Source of the DNA: an uncultured Lachnospiraceae bacterium
Lineage (GTDB): Bacteria > Bacillota > Clostridia > Lachnospirales > Lachnospiraceae
NCBI GenBank assembly: GCA_910584685.1
Contig: CAJUAO010000014.1
Span: 21,640-85,639 of the forward strand
Direction of reading: 5' to 3'
DNA: 64,000 nt
The position numbers and the translations under genes are program-made. Each line of letters starts with the position of its first letter. Position 1 is the stretch's first letter. Shown here piece by piece: positions 35,787 through 44,035 of the stretch. The notes beneath the pieces are model-generated. The model ran no database searches and was not told where the DNA came from. It saw nothing but the letters and a program-made list of their open reading frames with translations.

Positions 35787-36803
35787 ATGATAAATAAAAA
35801 TGCAATAGAGCTTTTAGTTAAAAGGAGATTTAGATACATTGGATGTAATCAGCCAGATATAGGCATATTTTTTAAACCTGAGGAGCCGGACAATTTAGAC
35901 GTATGTGTCCTTGCAAATTTTACAGACGGTCATATTTACTCCTCCTGGCAGCTTACAAACATCTATAAAGAAATAGAGAGAAAATTTATCTTTAACGGGT
36001 ATAGAAATATTAACTGTCACTTTATTATATTTACTGACAATATTAACCGTGACAGACTGCTTATGGAATCTAATTTAAGCCTTTGGTTTGCAGACACCCT
36101 TCTTGGCCGTGTTATGATATATGAAAATCAGCCCGAGGATTTTCACTCCATAAAAAATGAATTAGAAAAAATAATTTTACCATCCAAAGCAAACACAAAA
36201 GGTAATATAAAATTTGTTCCAACTATGACTATTGCGTTAATTATTATTAATGTTATTGTTTTTATAATAATGGAAGCTTTAGGAGATACAAACAGCTCCT
36301 CCTTTATGGAAAAGCACGGCGCCATGTCGTGGAGACTTTTATTTGAGGAGCATGAGGTTTTCCGGTTAATAACCTGTGTCTTTTTACATTTTGGTATTGA
36401 GCATCTTTTCAACAATATGATTACGCTTGCAGTGATAGGAAATGAGGTTGAACATATACTTGGGCATACAAAATTTATTATAATATATACATTAAGCGGA
36501 ATTGGCGCCAGTTTTATTTCTGCCCTATACAACATGAACGTAAACCACGAGCTTTACGTTATATCTGCCGGGGCCTCAGGCGCTATATTTGGCATACTCG
36601 GTTCCCTTCTTGTCACATCCCTTCTTTACCGGAATATAAGGCTCCATATTAATCCTGCAAATATTGTAATTATAGCTGTTCTATCAGTGTTAAACGGATA
36701 TATGAATTACGGAATAGATAATATAGCTCACATTGGCGGATTATTATTTGGAATTATTATTACTTTTATTTCTTGCTTATGTACAAAAAGTGTAATAAAA
36801 TAA
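35787..36803 (+). CDS. rhomboid family intramembrane serine protease
   Basis: A 338-residue protein. The ATG selected follows TGGGAGA; a start 6 codons upstream has no binding site. Residues 1-150 are a cytoplasmic domain of unknown fold, followed by a six-helix rhomboid core. The catalytic dyad is Ser264 in AGASGAIFG and His315 in IAHIGGLLFG, and the HFGIEHLFNNM motif of helix 2 is intact, so it should be active. It follows the FHA gene by 62 bases and may process Tad proteins or be independent. Confidence 0.88.
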   Translation: MINKNAIELLVKRRFRYIGCNQPDIGIFFKPEEPDNLDVCVLANFTDGHIYSSWQLTNIYKEIERKFIFNGYRNINCHFIIFTDNINRDRLLMESNLSLWFADTLLGRVMIYENQPEDFHSIKNELEKIILPSKANTKGNIKFVPTMTIALIIINVIVFIIMEALGDTNSSSFMEKHGAMSWRLLFEEHEVFRLITCVFLHFGIEHLFNNMITLAVIGNEVEHILGHTKFIIIYTLSGIGASFISALYNMNVNHELYVISAGASGAIFGILGSLLVTSLLYRNIRLHINPANIVIIAVLSVLNGYMNYGIDNIAHIGGLLFGIIITFISCLCTKSVIK

Positions 36804-36899
36804 TAAGGTACAGCATATACTAATTATTCATGGCGATATATCCGGATATTAAATAAATGATGTACCAACACAATTTTTGGGAAAGGGCATAGATTTATT

Positions 36900-37895
36900 A
36901 TGAATATTAATATATATTACGGTGGTCGTGGCGTTATAGAAGACCCTACGCTTTCAGTGTTAAAAAAGATAGAGAGTGTACTTGATGAGCTGCGTGTAAA
37001 TGTTACAAGATACAATCTCTACGATATGAAAAATTCCATAATGACGCTTCCTCAGACTTTAAAGGATGCTGACGGAATAATATTAGCTGCCAGCGTTGAG
37101 TGGAACGGTATCGGTGGTTATCTGCAGCTTTTTCTTGATGCGTGCTGGTTATACGGCGATAAATCAAAAATCAGTCAAATATATATGACTCCTGTTGTCA
37201 TCTCAACAACCTACGGTGAAAAGGAAGGACTTTTGTCCCTTACAAATGCATGGGAGCTTCTTGGGGGAAAAATATGTCAGGGCTTTTCTGCGTATGTAGA
37301 GGATTATATAGACTTTGAAAGCAATGTTTCCTATGGCAGCTATATAGAAAAACGCGCGGAAAATATTTACCGTACCATATCCCAGCATATAATGACTCTT
37401 CCGTCAAGCAGCCTTGCCATTAAGCAAAACCTTATTCACACTTCTTTGGAGCTTACGCCTCAGGAGGGTGAACAGCTCTCAAAATATGTTTCCGATGATA
37501 TTTATGTTCAAAAGCAGAAGGAAGATATTGAAGAGCTTGCCTCTTACTTTAAGGGTATCCTTGGGGAGGATGGCTTTGATTCCGAAACTGAATTTATTAA
37601 ACCATTTAAATCTCAATTTGTTCCTCAGGATAACTTTTCTGCTTCTTATATGCTTATTATTGAAGATAAAAAGAAAACTCTTTATATTAAAGTGGAAAAT
37701 AAGGATTTATATATAAAGTATGAGAAAAACTCTTCCGCTGATATAGTCGCAAAGCTGAGTCACGAATGTCTTGATAATATTATACGTGGAAGAATGACAT
37801 TTCAGCGCGCCTTTATGACAGGCGAAATGACTGCAAAGGGTAATTTTAAAACCCTGCGTATGCTTGATCAGGTTTTTGCATTTAACCAGTCCTAA
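36900..37895 (+). CDS. flavodoxin-like fold protein fused to an SCP2-like domain
   Basis: A 331-residue protein started after GGGAAAGGG. Residues 1-165 look like an NADPH-dependent FMN reductase/flavodoxin fold, with DADGIILAASVEWNGIGGYL and VISTTYGEKEG. Residues of about 240-331 (DNFSASYMLIIEDKKKTLYI ... IRGRMTFQRAFMTGEMTAKGNF) resemble an SCP2 sterol/lipid-carrier domain; the GEM(T)AKGNF stretch is characteristic. The combination suggests a redox or lipid-handling role. No obvious partner is adjacent. Confidence 0.65.
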   Translation: MNINIYYGGRGVIEDPTLSVLKKIESVLDELRVNVTRYNLYDMKNSIMTLPQTLKDADGIILAASVEWNGIGGYLQLFLDACWLYGDKSKISQIYMTPVVISTTYGEKEGLLSLTNAWELLGGKICQGFSAYVEDYIDFESNVSYGSYIEKRAENIYRTISQHIMTLPSSSLAIKQNLIHTSLELTPQEGEQLSKYVSDDIYVQKQKEDIEELASYFKGILGEDGFDSETEFIKPFKSQFVPQDNFSASYMLIIEDKKKTLYIKVENKDLYIKYEKNSSADIVAKLSHECLDNIIRGRMTFQRAFMTGEMTAKGNFKTLRMLDQVFAFNQS

Positions 37896-37920
37896 ATTTT
37901 ACAAGTCAAAGCTCATTAAT

Positions 37921-38016
37921 AAAAAAGTGTCAAGAGTTTAAACTCTTTGTAAAGCCGAGACTTGCAAATTTGGCAAAGCCAAACTTGTTGCTTGCATGAA
38001 GGACTTTCCTATTATA
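37921..38016 (+). repeat. dispersed two-hairpin repeat, copy 2
   Basis: Starts AAAAAAGTGTCAAGAGTTTA, with a first hairpin AAGAGTTTAAACTCTT, followed by CTTGCAAATTTGGC/GCCAAACTT as the second hairpin. Relative to other copies, the C in the left arm is T and the matching G in the right arm is A: a compensatory change. It ends GGACTTTCCTATTATA. It lies 26 bases after the flavodoxin/SCP2 gene and just upstream of the HIT gene. Confidence 0.6.
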
Positions 38017-38040
38017 TAAAAAAGAAAAGAGGTAATAATA

Positions 38041-38460
38041 ATGATTAAAGATGATTGCATTTTCTGCAAGATAGCAAACGGTAACATTCCTTCTTATTGT
38101 TTATATGAGGATAATTACTTTAAGGTTGTACTTGATATTGAGCCTTCCTCAAAGGGACACGGACTTATTATTCCTAAAAGCCACGCAGATAATCTTTTTA
38201 TGCTTGATGAGGAAACTGCCTCAAGGGCTCTTATCATCGCCAAAAAAGTATCTCCTGCCATAATGGAGGTTCTCGGCTGCGACGGTATGAATCTTCTTCA
38301 GAATAATGGCGAAGCAGCAGGTCAAACCATTAATCATTTTCATATTCATCTTATACCCCGATATAAAAATGATTCCGTCGGAATCAAATGGAATAAAAAT
38401 TCTCTGAGTAAGGAATGGGCTGAAAAGTTTGTCAGCGAAATAAAAGAAAATATAAAATAA
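38041..38460 (+). CDS. HIT family protein (nucleotide hydrolase/transferase)
   Basis: A 139-residue HIT (histidine triad) protein. The motif NHFHIHLIP (HxHxH) is intact near residue 100. DCIFCKIANGNIPSYCLYED provides the Hint-type N-terminus with a CxxC pair that often binds zinc. Hint proteins hydrolyse adenosine phosphoramidates and diadenosine polyphosphates in the cytoplasm. GAGGTAATAATA precedes the ATG, and murG follows 18 bases later. Confidence 0.93.
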   Translation: MIKDDCIFCKIANGNIPSYCLYEDNYFKVVLDIEPSSKGHGLIIPKSHADNLFMLDEETASRALIIAKKVSPAIMEVLGCDGMNLLQNNGEAAGQTINHFHIHLIPRYKNDSVGIKWNKNSLSKEWAEKFVSEIKENIK

Positions 38461-38478
38461 AATATAAGGAGAATTATT

Positions 38479-39549
38479 ATGGCAAAAATATTACTAACAG
38501 GCGGCGGCACTGCCGGACATGTAACTCCAAATATAGCTCTCCTTCCATCCTTAAGGGAAATGGGAATGGAGATAAAATACATAGGCTCATATGACGGTAT
38601 TGAAAAAAAACTTATTGAAGAACAAGGTATAAGCTATGTGGGAATATCCTCTGGAAAATTCAGAAGATATATGTCTGCCAAAAACTTTTCTGACCCATTT
38701 CGGGTTATAAAGGGATATAAAGAGGCAAAAAAAATTGTCAGAGAATATAATCCGGATGTTTTATTTTCTAAAGGAGGCTTTGTCAGCGTTCCTGTTGTAC
38801 TGGCGGCAAAAAAATATAAGGTTCCTGTTATTATACATGAATCGGATATGACTCCCGGTCTTGCAAATAAAATATCAATACCCTATGCCGCAAAAATATG
38901 TCACAATTTTCCTGAAACTAAGGAGCATCTTCCTGAAGGAAAAGCTGTTCTTACCGGCTCGCCTATAAGAAAGGAGCTTATGTCCGGAAACAGATTAGCC
39001 GGTTTAAATATGTGCGGTTTTTCTGCAAATAAGCCTGTTCTTATGGTAATAGGCGGAAGTCTTGGAGCTGCGGCAGTAAATGAAGCTGTCAGAGGCTCCT
39101 TAAATGAGTTATTAAAAAAATATCAGATTGTACATCTATGCGGAAAAGGCAAAATTGATGACAGCATAAACGATATAGCCGGCTATAAACAATATGAATA
39201 TATTAAGGATGAGCTTAAGGATTTGTTTGCCATGTCTGATGTTATTATTTCCCGTGCAGGCGCAAATGCTATCTGTGAAATTCAGGCGTTAAAAAAGCCA
39301 AGCATACTTATTCCTTTATCTGCAAGAGCAAGCCGCGGAGACCAGATTTTAAATGCAAATTCATTTAAAAGACAGGGCTTTAGTGAAATTATTCAGGAGG
39401 AAGACCTTACGGCAGAGCTTCTTATTACTACTGTAGATAAGGTTTATGAAAATAGAAACAAATATATTTCTGCCATAGAAGCTTCGCCTTGTGTTAATGC
39501 TATTGATATTATTATAGGATTGATTAAGGATATTGTGTCCAAAAAATAG
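38479..39549 (+). CDS. murG: UDP-GlcNAc:undecaprenyl-PP-MurNAc-pentapeptide GlcNAc transferase
   Basis: A 356-residue GT28 glycosyltransferase of normal MurG length. The N-terminal glycine loop LTGGGTAGHVTPN and the second loop GGSLGAAAVNE are present, as is the C-terminal signature SRAGANAICEIQALKKPSILIPL. It makes lipid II on the inner face of the membrane in peptidoglycan synthesis. AAGGAGAATT precedes the ATG. Here murG lies after a HIT gene rather than in the usual dcw cluster with mur and ftsW genes. Confidence 0.95.
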   Translation: MAKILLTGGGTAGHVTPNIALLPSLREMGMEIKYIGSYDGIEKKLIEEQGISYVGISSGKFRRYMSAKNFSDPFRVIKGYKEAKKIVREYNPDVLFSKGGFVSVPVVLAAKKYKVPVIIHESDMTPGLANKISIPYAAKICHNFPETKEHLPEGKAVLTGSPIRKELMSGNRLAGLNMCGFSANKPVLMVIGGSLGAAAVNEAVRGSLNELLKKYQIVHLCGKGKIDDSINDIAGYKQYEYIKDELKDLFAMSDVIISRAGANAICEIQALKKPSILIPLSARASRGDQILNANSFKRQGFSEIIQEEDLTAELLITTVDKVYENRNKYISAIEASPCVNAIDIIIGLIKDIVSKK

Positions 39550-39554
39550 AAAGA

Positions 39555-39658
39555 AGTACAGGCAATTTCTTTGGGCAAGAGAGTGTAAATAAAGTCCATA
39601 AGATTTGTTACCGATAATTTACACACTTTATTTTATACTCTCAGGCTTTGCCTGTACT
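39555..39658. terminator. large imperfect hairpin between convergent murG and DUF4446 genes
   Basis: AGTACAGGCAA at the left end pairs with TTGCCTGTACT at the right end, and the inner GAGAGTGTAAAT pairs with ATTTACAC plus ACTCTC. The overall length is about 104 bases. It lies between convergent genes and probably ends transcription in both directions. Its size is larger than a usual terminator. Confidence 0.5.
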
Positions 39659-39700
39659 CCTCCGGCTTTTATATTCTTGCTTGGTTTATTTATATTTCAA

Positions 39701-40210
39701 TTACACTTCCATCGCCTTTTTCAATGCTTCCTTTTCTTCTGTTCCCAATGGAATATATGATTCTCCATTTATTATTTCCTTTATATATGTATAACATCCC
39801 TCTCTGCTATGCATTGCATTAATTATAAATCCCGAGTTCTCCTTGTTAAGCATAGCCAGCGAAAAACTAAGCTTTCCTCCCATCTCATTAAATGCATCAT
39901 ACTTTACTATACCTACCTTCTGTACGCTAATCTTTAAATTATTAAATATATCTTCAATTTCAACAGTTTTTTTCTTATTTTCCTCAATAAGCTTATCAAC
40001 CTGTGAAAATCTTTTTGCCACTGCATCCTCTAAGGACTTACCATCCTTACCTGTCATAAATCTCCTATATTTATCATTTAGCTTTGAAAGCTTAACCAGA
40101 CAAATAATTGAAATAATTATGGCAGCGATAACAACTAAAAGCAAACCTATAATTATATACGCCGGGTCTATATTTCCTAATCCGATTTTATCTAATAAAC
40201 TACTACTCAT
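39701..40210 (-). CDS. DUF4446 family membrane protein
   Basis: A 169-residue protein with one N-terminal membrane helix (about residues 18-42, AYIIIGLLLVVIAAIIISIICL), then a coiled coil (AVAKRFSQVDKLIEENKKKT) and a small globular end with VGIVKYDAFNEMGGKLSFSLAML, the DUF4446 signature. It lies 18 bases after parB, the usual place of this family in Clostridia. The function is unknown; position suggests a link to chromosome segregation or simply conserved co-transcription. Confidence 0.85.
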   Translation of the reverse strand: MSSSLLDKIGLGNIDPAYIIIGLLLVVIAAIIISIICLVKLSKLNDKYRRFMTGKDGKSLEDAVAKRFSQVDKLIEENKKKTVEIEDIFNNLKISVQKVGIVKYDAFNEMGGKLSFSLAMLNKENSGFIINAMHSREGCYTYIKEIINGESYIPLGTEEKEALKKAMEV

Positions 40211-40228
40211 TCTTTTTCCTTTCCGTTC

Positions 40229-41140
40229 TTACCTTATTTTTTCCATAAGTTCAACTATTCTCTCCAGCTCTGCTACGGAGTAATATTCAATTTCAATTTT
40301 ACCCTTATCCTTACCCCTTCTATTTATTGAAACCTTTGAACCTACTATTGTCTTTATTTTATCTTCAAGATTTGTATAAATTAAATCGTCATTGTATTTT
40401 TCTTTTTCCTTTTTTGGCTTTGGATTGACTACCGCCTTTACCAGCTTTTCCGTTTCTCTGACGCTAAGCTTTTCATCAAATATCCGATTGGCCAATAAAA
40501 TCTGCTTATCCTTATCTTCTATTGCAAGAAGTGTTCTTGCATGACCGCTTGTAATCATTTCGTCAATAACCATCTGCTGAACTTCGTCTGCAAGCTTTAA
40601 AAGTCTCATTGAGTTTGTAATGGCTGTTCTGCTCTTACTTACTTTTTCTGCTATTTCATCCTGCTTAAGATTGTATTCCTGTAAAAGCCTCCTATATGCC
40701 TGTGCCTCCTCTATAGGATTCAAATCCTCCCTCTGGATATTTTCAATAAGAGCAATTTCCATTATCTCCTCGTCAGAGTAATCCTTAATAATAACGGGAA
40801 CCTCTTTTATTCCTGCCATTTTAGCTGCTCTCCATCTTCTTTCTCCGGCAATAATCTTATAATACTTGTCCTTTTTCTGTACCACCAACGGTTGGATAAT
40901 TCCAAACTGTTTTATACTATCAGCAAGCTCCATCAACGCATCTTCATTAAAATCACTTCTTGGCTGTTCCTTATTAGGCTCTATATCTACCAGCTTCACC
41001 ATAGTTTCAGCTTTCTTTTCTACTATTTTCTCTACTACTCTTTCTACTATTTTTGGCTCTGATTTTGTTTCTTCTATGTCGTCTCCCCCTGGAATAAGAT
41101 TATTTAAACCGTTACCCAGACCTCTCTTTTTTACTGCCAT
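40229..41140 (-). CDS. parB: chromosome partitioning protein ParB
   Basis: A 303-residue ParB/Spo0J. The N-terminal CTP-binding domain carries GERRWRAAKMAG and ALIENIQREDLNPIEEA; the helix-turn-helix follows (LKQDEIAEKVSKSRTAITNSMRL), and a C-terminal dimerisation domain ends the chain (DKGKIEIEYYSVAELERIVEL). It binds the parS sites and slides as a clamp, loading SMC near the origin. AAGGAGAAATAA precedes the ATG. It is co-transcribed with parA (35-base gap). Confidence 0.95.
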   Translation of the reverse strand: MAVKKRGLGNGLNNLIPGGDDIEETKSEPKIVERVVEKIVEKKAETMVKLVDIEPNKEQPRSDFNEDALMELADSIKQFGIIQPLVVQKKDKYYKIIAGERRWRAAKMAGIKEVPVIIKDYSDEEIMEIALIENIQREDLNPIEEAQAYRRLLQEYNLKQDEIAEKVSKSRTAITNSMRLLKLADEVQQMVIDEMITSGHARTLLAIEDKDKQILLANRIFDEKLSVRETEKLVKAVVNPKPKKEKEKYNDDLIYTNLEDKIKTIVGSKVSINRRGKDKGKIEIEYYSVAELERIVELMEKIR

Positions 41141-41175
41141 TTATTTCTCCTTCCTAAAAGTCATAGCTCTTTCAT

Positions 41176-41940
41176 TTAAAATTCTTTCTCAATAACTTCC
41201 TCAGCTAGAAGCCTATAGCTTTCTGCCCCTGCTGATTTTGAATCATAGATATTAATAGGTATACCATGACTTGGTGCTTCTGCCAGTCTTACATTTCTAG
41301 GAATAATTGTCTTATAAATATTTTGTTTCAAATTATCCTTTACATTTTCTACTACCTCCAATGAAAGATTTGTTCTCGCATCATACATGGTAAATACTAC
41401 GCCTTCTATCTCCAGCTCCTTATTTAATCTTTTCTTTACAAGGTTTATTGTATGTATAAGCTGGCTTAATCCTTCCAATGCATAATATTCACACTGGATT
41501 GGCACAAGCACAGTATCAGCAGCAGTTAATGCATTTACTGTCAGCATACTTAACGACGGAGGACAGTCAATAATCATATAATCATATTTACTCTTTATAG
41601 AATCCACACTTTTTTTAAGTATATATTCCCTGTCCTCTATTCCAATTAAATCAATCTCTGCGCCTGACAGATTCACATTAGACGGTAAAAGAAAAAGCTT
41701 TTCTATATCCGTTTCAATTATACATTCTTCAATTTGACATTCTCCTATAATCATGTCATATATTGTGGTGTCCAAATGATTTTTATCTATACCTACGCCG
41801 CTGGTTGAATTTCCCTGTGGGTCTATATCTATAAGCAAGACTGTCTTTCCAGCTTCGGCAAGGCATGATGCAAGATTAATAGACGTCGTTGTCTTTCCAA
41901 CTCCACCCTTTTGATTCGTTATAGCAATAATTCTGCCCAT
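41176..41940 (-). CDS. parA: chromosome partitioning ATPase ParA (Soj)
   Basis: A 254-residue Walker-type ATPase. The deviant Walker A motif is KGGVGKTTTSINLA; the Walker A' IDIDPQGN and Walker B IIDCPPSL are also intact. The length and absence of an N-terminal DNA-binding domain mark it as a chromosomal Soj-type ParA. It works with ParB in origin segregation and control of DnaA. Its upstream region contains three parS-like sites, so ParB probably affects its transcription. Confidence 0.95.
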   Translation of the reverse strand: MGRIIAITNQKGGVGKTTTSINLASCLAEAGKTVLLIDIDPQGNSTSGVGIDKNHLDTTIYDMIIGECQIEECIIETDIEKLFLLPSNVNLSGAEIDLIGIEDREYILKKSVDSIKSKYDYMIIDCPPSLSMLTVNALTAADTVLVPIQCEYYALEGLSQLIHTINLVKKRLNKELEIEGVVFTMYDARTNLSLEVVENVKDNLKQNIYKTIIPRNVRLAEAPSHGIPINIYDSKSAGAESYRLLAEEVIEKEF

Positions 41941-41963
41941 AATAACTCCATTCCAAATATAAA

Positions 41964-41979
41964 TGTTTCACGTGAAACA
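41964..41979. promoter_or_regulatory. parS site 1 (perfect)
   Basis: TGTTTCACGTGAAACA is an exact match to the 16-base bacterial parS consensus, about 25 bases upstream of the parA start codon. Confidence 0.93.
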
Positions 41980-41993
41980 TTTAACGTGAAACA
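41978..41993. promoter_or_regulatory. parS-like half-degenerate site 2
   Basis: CATTTAACGTGAAACA matches parS at 13 of 16 positions; its right half is perfect. It overlaps the end of site 1 by 2 bases, forming a tandem pair. Confidence 0.5.
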
Positions 41994-42078
41994 CTATTAT
42001 TTTAATAATTATTTCATCTATAGTTTTTTATTTTAAATATCATTAAAAAATTAAATGATAATCTAAAACATTCAAAAA

Positions 42079-42094
42079 TGTTTCACGTGAAACA
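42079..42094. promoter_or_regulatory. parS site 3 (perfect)
   Basis: A second exact TGTTTCACGTGAAACA, about 140 bases upstream of parA, between parA and the LuxR-type regulator gene. Confidence 0.93.
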
Positions 42095-42144
42095 TTTTTA
42101 TGATACATAGTATATCACTAATCTTATTTTTCTTCTACAAAAAT

Positions 42145-42765
42145 TTACAAAATAACAATATTATTTCTTATAGCATATATTGCAGCCTGAGTTCTGTCGC
42201 ATACATCTATTTTCTTAAAAATATTTGAAACATGATTTTTTACTGTTCTTTCAGTTATTCCCATTTGGGAAGCTATTTCCTTATTAAAACATCCTTTAGC
42301 AATAAGCTTAAGTATCTCTAACTCTCTATTTGTCAATATGCTGGTTGTATCCTCATTATCTGGTTGTTTTTTTTGATTAAAGCAATCATCTACATATCGT
42401 CCATTATTATTTACAATATGTATTGCCCTGACCAGCTTATCTATTTCTGAAGAAAGCAATACAATGCCGTCAAATTGTTCTATAGGTATTCCACTTAATT
42501 CATTAACGCCATTTGACGGAAGGAGCGCAATAATTCCTATCTTATTACATAATATACTTTTATATATTGCATCAGCATACAATACATTTCTTGTATGCAT
42601 ATCCGTTACAATTATATTATAGTCTCTATCCTGCTGTTTTTCTTCTATATCTTCTAAAAAGGATACCTCCCCTGCAACATAAATATTATTATACTTTTCC
42701 AGCATACCCTTCAGGGACTTCCTATAAATATTATATTCTATTGACAATAAAATTCTTACATTCAT
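42145..42765 (-). CDS. LuxR-type regulator with degenerate receiver domain
   Basis: A 206-residue protein. The start MNVRILLSIEYNIYRKSL follows GGTGATTATT; an ATG 4 codons upstream is an alternative. The C-terminal helix-turn-helix is typical of LuxR/NarL (LTNRELEILKLIAKGCFNKEIA, ERTVKNHVSNIFKKI). The N-terminal part aligns with a response-regulator receiver but departs from it: the paired acidic residues are IE, the expected lysine near the end is replaced by serine (VLLSSEIDK), while a possible phospho-acceptor Asp remains in VTDMH. It may work without phosphorylation. It lies between a coiled-coil gene and parA, beside parS. Confidence 0.75.
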   Translation of the reverse strand: MNVRILLSIEYNIYRKSLKGMLEKYNNIYVAGEVSFLEDIEEKQQDRDYNIIVTDMHTRNVLYADAIYKSILCNKIGIIALLPSNGVNELSGIPIEQFDGIVLLSSEIDKLVRAIHIVNNNGRYVDDCFNQKKQPDNEDTTSILTNRELEILKLIAKGCFNKEIASQMGITERTVKNHVSNIFKKIDVCDRTQAAIYAIRNNIVIL

Positions 42766-42856
42766 AATAATCACCATACTGCCTTGGCGGCTCAAATACA
42801 AATAAAAAACGTTGCTTTTTGCCGGTGTGAAACTTAATACTTCTTAGGCAGCGTCG

Positions 42857-42890
42857 CCTTAGAAATTTTTTTCACATTATGTTTCCTTAT
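42857..42890 (+). terminator. hairpin with T-run downstream of the coiled-coil gene
   Basis: TTCTTAGGC pairs with GCCTTAGAA around a loop of AGCGTC, followed by ATTTTTTTC on the plus strand. On the plus strand it has terminator form; on the minus strand the same stem lies downstream of the coiled-coil gene but lacks a T-run. Confidence 0.4.
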
Positions 42891-42945
42891 TTTCAAAAAT
42901 CATTTATTCAAAAAAATATCTTAAAATCATCTAAGAACAATTTAT

Positions 42946-43635
42946 CTAATTTCCCTTTTGTAAATTATCCTTGGATAATTTCTTTACAGATATCTTCTTA
43001 ACAGACTCTCCTCTACAATCTGTAGTTTGTTTTAAATTTTCGGTAACTGCACTAACATTATTATATAACTCATTTAATTCAACCTTTATGTCTTCAATTT
43101 CTTCCTTTGCCCTTCCTGTATCAACCTCCACCAGTTTTTCGCATATTTCGCATTTATGAATTATATCAGATATAAAATGTAAAAGCATTCCACTATTTAC
43201 CTTAAAATTTTTATTTAAATAATCAACACCGAAGATAATATTATTTCCTTCTACATTATCAAAAATCAAACCATCAATACACTCATACTTTAAAACATCC
43301 TCACTGTTCTCATCAATATTCTCTCCAAGGGCATCCTTAATAACATCTATATCCTCTGAAATTCTTTCAGCCTTTTCCGTATACTCCTCCCTTAAAGCTG
43401 TAAGATTATTAATCTCTTTTTCCAAGCAAACAATCTCACTTTTAATAAAATCATTTTTGTTTGTTCTTGGAGAAAAAACCTCAAAAGTATCATCAATACT
43501 ATTTTTTAAATCTTTAATTTTATATTCTATCTCCTTAATTTCTAAATCAGCTTTATCTATTTTACCTAAAAGAATAATTCTTTCATCTGACATTAAATCA
43601 ATTCTTTCACTCAAGTACTTTTCTGCCTTATTCAT
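42946..43635 (-). CDS. coiled-coil protein of unknown function, DegS-N-like
   Basis: A 229-residue acidic, helical protein with two long heptad regions (about residues 5-45 and 65-100), a middle part with FGVDYLNKNFKVNSGMLLHF, then CEICEKLVEVDTGRAKEEIEDI and another helix. No membrane helix or signal peptide is seen. The layout resembles the sensor part of DegS-type kinases (coiled coils followed by a two-helix segment), but the phospho-acceptor histidine and the ATPase domain are absent. It precedes the LuxR-type regulator on the same strand, 180 bases upstream. Kinship with DegS is a suggestion only. Confidence 0.45.
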   Translation of the reverse strand: MNKAEKYLSERIDLMSDERIILLGKIDKADLEIKEIEYKIKDLKNSIDDTFEVFSPRTNKNDFIKSEIVCLEKEINNLTALREEYTEKAERISEDIDVIKDALGENIDENSEDVLKYECIDGLIFDNVEGNNIIFGVDYLNKNFKVNSGMLLHFISDIIHKCEICEKLVEVDTGRAKEEIEDIKVELNELYNNVSAVTENLKQTTDCRGESVKKISVKKLSKDNLQKGN

Positions 43636-44035
43636 AAAAATAATCCTGTCCTTTCATAAATATATTCTTTATAACATAAATATCTTATCATACTTATATA
43701 TTTTTTTACAGAAAAAATATTTTTAAAAAATGAAAAACCACAATTCAAGCATAACCTATCCAAATATCTTAAATATATAAATATATCGCCATAATATTTC
43801 AATAATATATATTAATATCATGATTAAAAAAGTATTTGTATATATATAATTTTTAAGCTATAATAAAAATAAATATTCAGTTGATTAATATTTGCCGACG
43901 CCTTAACTGCAATGACAAATATTAAGCATATCTTTATGCAACAATATAAGCCTAAGAATCAATCTGTGTAATAATTTTTCAAATAAATTTTTACACATAT
44001 TATTTGTGCATATATGCACAGAAATGAGGATTAAA
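43636..44035. promoter_or_regulatory. AT-rich divergent intergenic region
   Basis: About 400 very AT-rich bases separate the coiled-coil gene (minus) and the hydrolase gene (plus). A hairpin TAATATTTG/CAAATATTA lies near 43887-43925. A perfect 16-base palindrome TGTGCATATATGCACA lies at 44005-44020, directly before the hydrolase ribosome binding site, and could be an operator. No gene is seen. Confidence 0.45.

Noticed and set aside
42079..42094. parS as a transposon or plasmid sign
   Set aside because: The flanking parA, parB and oriC genes are chromosomal in type and order; parS near oriC is normal.
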